64,000 bases of DNA, from positions 2,117,001 to 2,181,000 of the forward strand of contig NC_092578.1 of assembly GCF_037975245.1 (NCBI RefSeq). The letters are read 5' to 3'. The position numbers and the translations under genes were made by a program. Below are positions 1-11,000 of this stretch, piece after piece. Position 1 is the first letter of the stretch, and the number at the start of each line of letters is the position of its first letter. The notes under the pieces were generated by a model that did not search any database, was not told where the DNA came from, and saw nothing but the letters and a program-made list of their open reading frames with translations. Origin of the DNA: Apostichopus japonicus (lineage: Eukaryota; Echinodermata; Holothuroidea; Aspidochirotida; Stichopodidae).

Positions 1-1606
1 TCACTCTGAGTTCATTAAGAGTACTCATTAAGAGTAATAAAAGGCTTCTATTAACTTTGTCTCATTCTCTGAGAGAAAAAAAAATCCCTAGGTTTTATTT
101 TATATTTGATGGATGGAGATTCATAAGAGACAAATATGGTGATAATTATGGAAACTATACAGAAAAATAATGTGTTAAAAGCGTGGACCATTCTGTAAAA
201 ACTTGGTGTTGAACTTAACAATGCAACTTGAGAAATTGATAGATTTGGTTAATGTAACAGAGCAATTTTTTTTTTTTTGCTACTTCATATTCCTGATTGT
301 ATAATTTTTGGTTTCTTTTTTCATCAAGTCAGAATATTGAAAAACTTGTAAAGTATTTCTTACATTTTCATCTTCATTGCCGACACTGGCATGCACATGA
401 ATGTGGGGGTTGGGGGGGGGGGTATTCAAGTTACTAGCCAAAAATGTTATAGCTACAATTAATGAAAAAATATTCTGTCTATAAAAAAGTTAACTTTGAT
501 AAAAAGTTTAATGTTTGGGTGCTCTCAGAGAATTTGAGAAACTTGAAAAGATCATATTTGCCTAAGGTTATATTGGAAAATTCACCTGAAAATATGGTCT
601 CTTTTAATGTCAACATAATACTAAGTTTCAGATATCCTAACATGTTTTACCTAATCAAACTGAAACAAACAAAATAACAGCCCTAAAGTTAAACTAAAAA
701 AACCCACCTGAACATATGGTCTCTTGTAATGTATACCTAATACTAACTTTCAGATATCCTAACATTACCTAATCAAACTGAAAAAAGACAAAAAAGTCCC
801 CAAGGTTAAATTTGAAAATACACCTGAACATTTGGTTTCTTGTAATGTGCATATAATACAAAGTTTCAGATATCCTTACATGTTTTACCTAATCAAACTG
901 GGGGGAAAAAAGAGAAAAAAACAGCCCCAAGGTTAAATTTTAAAGTACACCTGAACATTTGGAATGTAAATGTAAAAATATTTTGACAACATAGCATAAC
1001 ATTTAATTTTGAATCAGTGGGAGAGATATTCAGCCTAAGGTTAACTTGAAAGTTACACCTGAACATTCCTTTTGTTTTACTGTGCCTGAAGAGATATCAA
1101 AGGTTTTACTAATTGCATCGTCAGCAGCCCGTCTTAACTCTGACATTTCAAAAAAAGTTGGCTGTAAAGTTTCAATAGTTTCACCTTTCCAAACATAGTT
1201 TTATATATCATCTCTCCCTCTAAGGATCAAGTCTTGATATGGATTTGCCTTACCATTTGTCCAAATTTTCCACCAAAAAAAAACCTTTTTAGGTTTTTGA
1301 GGTAGTGTCAGCGAAGATATCATAGGTACACTGGAAAATGTTCTCAATAGTATTTTGGCTAGAAGAGATACTCCAATTGAGTTCAGAAATGCAAGTTTGT
1401 CAACAATAACACTCCTTCAATCCTTCTGATCTTACAAGGCATATTGCACTTTCACCCAGTTGAATTTTGCCATACCTGTTAACATCAACATAAATTCAAA
1501 CTCATTTTGTCCCCCAACGAAGAAGTGGAAGACCCTTAAATGTAGAGCCCTCCGACAGGCCGTGACAACATGGCCTCCTTTCCCTCGGATAAAAATATGT
1601 TAACCT
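1..1606 (+). other. Presumed cyclase intron left of the TM7 exon
   Basis: AT-rich sequence with no exon that fits the cyclase frame, apart from the tandem repeat listed at 560-1065. The C1 catalytic exons are not here, so this is inferred to be the 3' part of a long intron. A poly-G run sits at 413-422. Confidence 0.5.
560..1065. repeat. Diverged ~120-bp tandem repeat (about 4-5 copies)
   Basis: A motif of about 120 bp recurs imperfectly. Each copy has CACCTGAACAT, then TAATGT, then TTTCAGATATCCT, ACCTAATCAAACTG and an A-rich tail followed by CCCAAGGTT. Copies begin near 565, 685, 805 and 928, with a fragment near 1036. It lies left of the cyclase TM7 exon, in what is presumably an intron. 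No coding potential is visible. Confidence 0.75.
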
Positions 1607-2086
1607 TTAGATGTGTATAAGTGATGCATTTATTTGTCTCTCTTTTTCACCAGAACCATTAAGATGTTGGCTGTTTATGGCAGTAGTTTTATCCTTGCCC
1701 TCTTAGATGTGTATAAGTGATGCATATACATGTCTCTCTTTTTCACCAGAACCATTAAGATGTTGGCTGTTTATGGCAGTAGTTTTATCCTTGCCCTCTT
1801 AGATGTGTATAAGTGATGCATATACATGTCTCTCTTTTTCACCAGAACCATTAAGATGTTGGCTGTTTATGGCAGTAGTTTTATCCTTGCCCTCTTAGAT
1901 GTGTATAAGTGATGCATATACATGTCTCTCTTTTTCACCAGAACCATTAAGATGTTGGCTGTTTATGGCAGTAGTTTTATCCTTGCCCTCTTAGATGTGT
2001 ATAAGTGATGCATTTATTTGTCTCTCTTTTTCACCAGAACCATTGAGATGTTGGCTGTTTATGGCAGCAGTTTTATCCTTGTCCTG
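1607..2086 (+). repeat. Five-copy 96-bp tandem repeat carrying the TM7 exon acceptor
   Basis: Copies start at 1607, 1703, 1799, 1895 and 1991, with an exact 96-bp period. Each unit holds a pyrimidine tract and CAG acceptor followed by the first ~53 nt of the cyclase TM7 exon. Only the fifth copy continues into the full exon (2038-2122). In copies 1-4 the exon frame runs into GAT GTG TAT AAG TGA from the next repeat. Edge copies 1 and 5 share GCATTTATTTG where interior copies 2-4 have GCATATACATG, which suits growth from inside the array. Copy 5 alone has GAG instead of AAG at the fourth codon position. Confidence 0.95.
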
Positions 2087-5000
2087 TGGGTGCTTTACCT
2101 TGTCTTTGCAGAAAAGTGTGGGGTAATTATCATGATTATTCATTAACTCTTTAAAGTAATTTGCATAAGTTTTAGGTTTTACATGTCATAGTTCAACCAG
2201 ATAGGAACATTTGAGCTCTGGATTTCACCATCTACTTTAGTTTTAAAATTATTCATATTTTAAGTATAATAAATGTCTTGAAATACTCCTACTCGGCAAA
2301 TTACGTGCTGAATTTATCACCTCTGTTCCTTATCTCTGAATATTAATCCATTTACTAGTTCTGATAGCCATGTCAACAAACATCTATAGATAAAACTAAC
2401 ATAGACGTTTATAGACAAAAACAAGTTGTAAATTCTTTCTTTATAGGAAGGCCCCATTTAATTGACAATATCTTCTTGTTGATCGCTGACCCTTATTTTT
2501 TCTTTGCAGACAAGAATTTTCTCGATTATTGAACCCCTTGATCATTTTGTCATAATATCAATTGTTTACTTTAAGTAGGTAACTTCTCTCAGTTGTTGGG
2601 AACGAGCTTTCTTTGAAAACCGCGATCCCTTTTTGATTCACAAGTGTCAGCCTAGTTTCTCTCTATACATTTCTGGTATGGGGTACAAGCTAAGGCTATT
2701 TAACTCTCGAGTTCTACACATTTTGTGAAGGCTGAAGTGTTTACGTAAATAACTATCTGTCCCTGCATCTCGGTACCCTCGAAGAAAACGGAACTGAATT
2801 GCAAAATAAGTGCCCAAAGACCTTTTTGAACGAACATTGTTACTTTACTTGTCAGGGTTTGGAAATTAGTGTGTACCACTGTTGTGCCGAGAAATGTATT
2901 GGGTGTCAAGATGACCTATATATTTCACAGCTTAAGTGTGAACCGTGGCATAAGAAATCTAATTACAGAAACATGTGCCTTAAGAGCTTCCTTAAAGGGG
3001 TAGTACACACTATGTCTTGCATTATACTGAGATGCACAGTAGACTTGTGTTTCCATCATATCAATCATTAAAAGTTTAGATCTGAAGAAGTACAATTCAC
3101 TAAGGATAAACTTTGGCTTTTGTTTTAATTAAAAATGAATAAATACAAATAAGGAAGGAGGTAGCTAAATTTTTGTGAAAAAAACTGTAAACTTTTATTT
3201 TGCTTAAGAAACATACATAAAACACAAGGGAGATTCTCAGGATGAATTATTTGCAAATATTCTCAGTTCATGGCACATGATTAAAAAAAACGGACTTTCT
3301 TCCTTTTTATAGATACTACAAGGGTTGCTAGCTTACTAACACAAGATGTTAAAATCATACTCTGAGACGAAAAGCTCCTGTGAACAATTTTGTAACACGT
3401 TTAAGTTTTTACTTACTCTTGACAAACATATATCTATAAAAAAAAATCATCTTTGATAGAACGGAAATTTAATCAGCGGTATGAGTATTAAGGAACAGTT
3501 CATTTTCAACTTAATGCGGAGGTAAAATTAAAAAAATATGAGGGAAAATTTAAAACAACTTTATGCCTTTGTGCCTATGATATATGATCTGTGCTACATT
3601 ATCTGTTCTCTATATACCCATGGAGGTAAAACAGACCTCCATGATATATCATATGGTACTAAACATTATACTTCTTTATAGTGTATGGTTTATGATATTA
3701 AATCATGGGATGCTATACTTATACTATAGCATCCCTACAAGTTATACTTGCAATATGCTATACAAATGCTAAGTGACAGAAAAATGAAAGCTTAGTAAAC
3801 AAATCAACCGTAAGCAAAAATAATACATTATAATTCATAAACTACCTATATTATGTCTACATATTTGTCTCCTATGATAAAGGTGTGGAATATACTATTC
3901 TAATAATATAATTACAATGTTTGTTTGCAGTATACTATACAACATGAAATGTTTGGTAATACTCAACAATATGCAGGATGTTACATTACACAGCATATGC
4001 TTTATTATGTATAAGCACTAACCTCTAACAGTAATCTATGGTATGCATATGCTATGTTGATAGTACCTGTACTAATTAATAATATACGTTGTACGCTATG
4101 AGATGCTATATGACATGAGAGATGATATGATTAGTCCTAACTTTGTACATGCTGAATATAGTTAAGATATGCTATAGTGTACTACACTATACTAAACCCT
4201 TCTAAGGTTTCCAATACCTATGCTTTCTGCTATCCTATGCTACATGACAATAAAACACCACTTCTAGCCTAAACACAACGCTAGAACAAATCATTTTGGA
4301 GATTACCACTTTTCAGGCAATGGACCCCTTTAAATATCTTCACAAGTAAAGGAATAAAAAATCCAGGGATGAGATGTTCTCTCATCCATTGGAATCACAT
4401 CTCAAGGCTGTTTGAAGGGATCATTTGGGAATAGTGGCATTGATATAACAAAGCATGCAGTAATGTTTGGTTTGAAATGTGGTTGACCAATCATAGTAAT
4501 ACTTGATGGTAGGATTAGCCAATCATTCCTCTGGAGACTACACCACCTGGGATATTGTTGACATATCCTCCCTCCATAAGAAAGAATGAGGAAAAATATG
4601 CCAGATTTGGGAAATGTATTTTAAACTTTTGGGAATTTATTTTCAAATTTACTGCAGCCCAAGGATGTTTCTGTCTGAGAAGAAACTTGACAAAATTTGA
4701 AGGCGTTATTCTAAGGAGTACTTACTAGCACAGATAAAAAAATATGTACATTAACATCTTCAAATGTCTGATCAGTAGTGTATATAGTAAACGAAATTTG
4801 AAACTTTTCAGCACCTGTTCAACTCCTTAATTTCTGTATAATTTTATAAAATATGAAGAAACTGGCCTGACAATATTTATTCCTTTGCCGTACAGCTAGA
4901 AAATTGTAGCATTTGATATCGTGACCTTTCTTTGACTGCAAACAGATGATTAGCTATGAGAAAGTTGACTTAGTCTGCTAGATCAATTTTAAAAATTAAC

Positions 5001-8000
5001 ATCTGACCAATCGGACGATAAAAATTGGATTAAATTGTGGCACAGACAAAAAAATCAGTTTACATTGACAAGCTTCTGAGTATGAGAAAGCAATTACTGG
5101 AACTTGTTGAAGATGAAGTTCTTCCATCTTTTTGGCTCCCTTACATTTAAAACCTTCATTTCTACAGTCAGTGGCAGCAAGCTGAGTATAATCATCATCT
5201 TATCATCTTATCAAATGTTGAGAAAAAGGAACATTTTTAATCTTGGTACCCTTTCCATGGAATGTTCCCTTGTACTTTGAAACGCCTTCGGCAGTACCTG
5301 TGTAGGTGTTACAGTCGTAAATGTTAATGGACGATTGGAATCAGCAACAGAGAGAGGAATGTGCAGATTTTGAGGCATGGCTGTGGGTAATCAGCAATAG
5401 CATTACTAGTACAGTATAAAGTCACGCATTTGCTGCTAACATTAAAGGGATGTTCGGTTAGCTGCAGCTCATTGTTTAATAACGAACTTGCTGGATTAGT
5501 AATGTCACCATGGCAATTGAACAGACAATAATATTGGTTTTCTTTGTAATGTAGAAATAATTTTTTCCATACAGGAAAATAATATTCTTTCAAAAAATGT
5601 TCAATATGTTTATGACATTTAAAATCAGAGGAAATTTGACAATTATGCTCCCAATATTCATCACATTTCTTGGACATAACAACAACAATGTTTAAATTGG
5701 TAACATAAAGCTATTGAAGAATGTCTTCTATCATGGTGACATCACAGGCCTACTACTGTTTGATCCACTTCCTAGAGTAGTTCAGGGATTGTCACTTATC
5801 TGGTAAAGAAAGTTTACATTCTACCAACCTTACCTCCTTGCTTTTGATTTGCCTAATTGATATAAACAAAAACAACTTTGGCTTTGGGGGGTATATTCCC
5901 AATGGCCGACAATCTGACACCTGTATGCAAGAGACACATATTCTACGCATGCATTTAGTTGAAAACTTCCATCTCAATATCTTGTCCCTTTATCTCCTCT
6001 CGCAGTGTCTGAATGAAACAATTGACGATCTAAATTGAGTGCCAATTTGCAAAATTTAGATTGAAATACAATTGCATTGATTTTAGACAACAGATGTTTA
6101 AGAAGAATCCATCACTGCAACCAAAACGGTCTTCATTCTATGAAGGCTCTTTTAAAAACCTGTATTGTTAGCAGCGTCAAAACAATTTGATGGGGAATTT
6201 CCCTATTAAGAGATAAGGCCAAAATTGGTATCAGACCTACTATAAGAAAATCAGGCAGCATTACTTCAGACGATAATTAAGAACTTTGAAAAACTAGATT
6301 ATGGAAAAACCAACCAATTTTCACTTTACCCTCTCATTGTGCTAGTTGTGCTAGTAACAACTTTTTAATGTGGTAATCATGTCCATGTGAGATAGTTAAT
6401 GACTCTGGGGTAAACTTTACGAAGGCATCTGATAAAATAGAAAGTAAGTGTTTATATCTTGCCTTCAAATTGAGAGAAAAACAGAAGAAAAAAAAGTGTC
6501 AGATGCAAATAACTTTTCCTTCATCTTTTAAAATGTGGGAGGCCAATCTCCATCGATAGAGGCTGGCATTAATAAGATAATGATGATCACAGACTGATAA
6601 GTTATTAGACCATCTCAGGGGAGTTGGAATTGATCAATTAAATGTCTTGATAGATGTCACATCCACAAAACTTGTTGTGTACCTCAACATGAACGGCAAC
6701 ATTCAGCTCTTTTAACGAGGTTTGTGACCTTTCGGGAGGGCAAGCACATGAAACACCGCCCTAAGAAGGTGTTTAGAAATGAATAGAGGTATTAAAAAGT
6801 AATATCATGTGAGGGAACAGACATTCACTGACAAGATGATATCTACTACTCTGTCTTGTAGTTGAATACTTTAAGAGTCTTTTGAAATATTTCTAAAAGA
6901 AAGTCAAAGATTATTTGTCAAAATTTGCGATCATTTAATTCATTAAGCATAAAATTCTTCAAACTACATTGATGATAGAATGACATCAAGTAATTTTTGT
7001 TGAATACATTTTGCAAGGCCTGGAAAGAACCTGAGCAAGACTACTTAAGGGCTATGGCACAGTGTGAAAATGACCCCCATTTTTGGCTCAAATCCACAAA
7101 TATCATCATTAAATTTGTAAATCTTCTATTTATCATGTAATCTGCTGTCTGGTGCTGTGTGTTGAAAAGAGTAGAATTTATACTAAAGATATGATCAAAG
7201 CCAAAAGGACAAGAAATTGATAAAATCATTTCTATTTTTTAGCTTTATAGTGTAAAACATGGGACAGCTTAGATCTTATCTGTACGGAAAGTATCAGTTA
7301 CCGCAAGATGTTAGAAAATGTTATGTATGACTTTATAGCAAGCCTAGTGGCAAGAGTTTCAATTATTCTTATCTCTGTGCAATCTGAATTTATGTTATAA
7401 GACTTGAAAATATCTGTCTGAGATTTGTCCGATACATTCATAATCCGTCTTGTGACTCGTTAAGGGATAATCCCTTCTAGGACAGTTTATCAAATCCGAT
7501 TAAACCTCTGAAGAAACATTCAGGTCTTGGCTGTAACTAACCAATACTACTGCCATCATTGCATTTATGCAAAACAATCTCTAAGATGTGAATGTTTTAA
7601 ATGATCCATTTGGCATACTTGTTGCCAACAGATTTTCTAAAAGGTTTGCTTATAAAAGAGCTAATAATTCTACTTGATGGTAGAAAACATGGACTACTAT
7701 AATATGATACTATACACAATACAGTGCAGTGCAAATGGAATACATTGCAATGTAATACAATACCAGACATTTAAAGTTCTTAGTGTAACTATGTAATTGT
7801 TAGGCATTGTTGTGTATTCATGGTATCCATGCATAATGCAGTACATTACAATACCACACCATACAATGAAATACAATACGACACAATACAATACATACAA
7901 CACAATACATTACAATACAATACAACACAATACAATACATACAACACAATGCAATACATACAACAAAATACATTACAATACAACACAATACAATACAATA

Positions 8001-11000
8001 AAATACAACACAATGCATTACAATACAACACAATGCATTACAATACATTAAAATACAATACAACACCATACAATACAACATAATACATACAACACAATAT
8101 AATACAATACAATAAAATACAACACAACACAATACATTACAATACAATAAAATACAACACAATACATTACAATACATTAAAATACAATACAACACCATAC
8201 AATACAACATAATACATACAACACAATATAATACAATACAATAAAATACAACACAACACAATACATTACAATACAATAAAATACAACACAACACAATACA
8301 TTACAATACAATAAAATACAACACAACACAATACATTACAATACAATAAAATACAACACAACACAACACAATACATTACATTACAATACAATAAAATACA
8401 ACACAGTACATGACAATACAATTGAACATTACATAATATAAAGCAGTTCAAGTAAATAAACTGATTCCATGAAACAACCTGACATATATTTCAGCTGAGG
8501 TTATAGAGTCATTCGATCTACTGATTCATCTCACAAAGCAGCCACTAATTAATTTAATGTACCTTTAATACTTCATGGCTCATTAAGTAATCATTAACCT
8601 TTTAACAGATTAGATTTAATGCTGGTAGTGGTGTTTGCAGTGCAATGTCTATCGTCATCATATATCCTTGGATAGAGACTTTATTAGTACTTTTTGTTGC
8701 ATTAGTATCTCATCGACACATTAATAAAGCCAACAACACATTATATCAGCCTACCACACATTTCACTTATTTGTTTTATCGCCAATTGTGTACAATGGGA
8801 AAGGAAGTCTCCTATAAAGTCTAAAAAAGACTTAACAAAGTAGGAGACTCCCTGGAAGAAAAGAAAAACAAAATGTGCAAATATAAATAATACAGTATAT
8901 ACATAAGGATTAAATATACAGTAATAATAACCTAAAGATGCTGAGATGGATACGTGAATAGATTATATAAAGTATACGAGTTAATAAATTCCTTTTACAA
9001 AAGTCTGGTGAATGTGGGTTTTGAAGTTATAGACTTCAAATTTTTTGATAGATCATTCCAAATTTGTATTGCTCTATTACGAAGACCGAATTTCCCTATG
9101 TTACTATGGTAAAAATTGCAATGAGCGTTGTCAGCTTGTCTTGTGTGATGGTTATGTAAGACTCTGTTACTATATATAAAGTCATTAAAGTGACTGGCAG
9201 TAATCTATTCCATGCTTTGTAAGCAAAGGTAGCAACCTTGACTGTTATAATATCACCAAGTTTTAATAAATTTAGGGACTTGAATATTCCACTAGTATGT
9301 TCAAGTGGTGGGGCATTAGCAATGTGACGAGCAGGACATTCAGAGCAGGAAATAACAAATCGAGTTCTTTTAGTCGTCTGTAAAATTTAGTTAAAGGAAA
9401 GATGGAAAAAAAGTGACAGTGAAAAATGATGAACCAACTGATAAATGGCAAAGATTATTGTAGCTAGAACAGGATTCGAGCCAGTGGACCTCAGGGGTAT
9501 AAAATCTGTATCCAACCTTAGTGGTGGGGATTGTAAAGTAACATTATGTTTTCCACGGTGTTGTCAGAAACCTCATTATCTTATAAACTATGTGACCGGG
9601 GATCACAGCACAGGTCTGCTCTATCCAGCCAGCAGAATATTTGGGCAGAAGTTTTAAATTTGTTTATTACCACTCAAACATATCAACCAGATAATTTGCA
9701 CCTTTTTGAGGTGTGAAGGAAAATCATCAGAATATTCATAGAGCATTGCTGTACCCACTCGTGTGAATCTGGTATAAGAAACCCTGAAATATGGTCAGGG
9801 GGGTAGGAGCCGGGGGCACTGGAGGCACGTGCCCCCCCCCTCCAAAATAGCAAATGTGCACTACTGGCAAATAAAATGTGCCCCTTTGATGAGGAACTGT
9901 CTTTTGGATATCTTAAGCCTTTGTTAATTTTAATATTTTATTTTAATTATTTACGTGCACCATAATAGTATTGATAGCATACTAACACATCATATATATT
10001 TAAGTGATATGGCCGGTGTGTATCGGTTTATAGCGTAACGAGTGGTGGTTGTGGAATGAGAAAGTGTCCCTCTTATGTTGTGCCCCGCCCCCCCCCACTT
10101 TTTGCAAGATTCCTACCCCCCTGAATATGGTTTTAATGCAATACTTTCTCTTTTTTCATTTCTAGTGCAATCCTAAGAGTTGTCAGAGAATATCTCAACA
10201 TATCCTGGAGAGTCGAAGTCTAAGCTCTCTCTTAGCTGTGGTGACGTTATTAATCATATATGGAGCTTCCTTCTTAGTAATGGTAAGCTGTTTATGGGTT
10301 GAATATCATAAAGGGAATCAAATTTTGCTGAACTCTGTAGATGTGCTTAACATTGAATCCATAGAGAGGTTTACATACAGCCTGTAACATGACTTAAAAT
10401 ATGTAATGTTGAGTATTAAAGAAACATTCTAGATTTACAGGGATCTTCATCAGAGGAGTGAAACTGTTAATTCTGTTTATCTGTCATCCCTTTCATGGGG
10501 TGTAGCTCAGGATCAAAGCACAGGGTCTATGTAATCAGTTGTTCCTGCTGTTAATGAGTTGAAAGTTTTCTGTAATGACCAAAAATGTATTTCCTCTTTT
10601 CAAAATTGATTTAAAATATGTCATCTAGTCAGTTACTTATTAATAATATATTTGCTTTTTATATAGCGCTTTATACCAGCAATAGGTCTCAAAGCGCTTT
10701 ACAAGACGTTATATTACCCCTGGTCAATGATAACCTGTCCCAGAGACAATCCCTCCAGTCGGCCGCAGTTATATACTGCGCCCAATAACAAGTTACCTCA
10801 CAGGTACCCATTTAACCCCTGGGTGGATTATTGTATTTGGAGGTCATTTGTATTTTCGAATGTCTTGTTTTCTCCTCAGTTTGTGTACGACTTCAACATT
10901 GACATGCGGTCCTGTGTGGCAAATGCATACAACGTATCGGAAAGTGAAGTCACAGAGACAATGGTAAACGACCTTGGATTAGAGCTCGGTAACGAAACAT

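Larger units (their letters stand above)
2123..10165 (+). other. 8-kb cyclase intron between TM7 and TM8 exons
   Basis: Begins GTAATT at 2123 and ends TTTCTAG at 10165. It contains the AT-rich cryptic repeat (3560-4260), the TACAA array (7690-8430), a degraded non-LTR element (8760-9330), a possible tRNA-like SINE (9440-9640) and a hAT-type MITE (9796-10123). The open frames at 2799-3071 and 5324-5677 show no recognisable domain or coding signature. I see no further exon. Confidence 0.7.

Noticed and set aside
1607-2086. Direct-repeat array considered as CRISPR-like
   Set aside because: Eukaryotic gene context, no variable spacers; the units are contiguous copies of an exon edge.
2799-3071. 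90-residue Cys-rich plus-strand open frame
   Set aside because: Cys spacing matches no known pattern and there is no signal peptide; likely chance.
5324-5677. 117-residue minus-strand open frame
   Set aside because: No domain, no splice context with neighbours, ordinary intronic composition; length is possible by chance in AT-rich DNA.
7697-8451. Several long open frames on both strands, rich in Cys/Tyr/Ile or Asn/Thr
   Set aside because: They are translations of the TACAA pentanucleotide array, not proteins.
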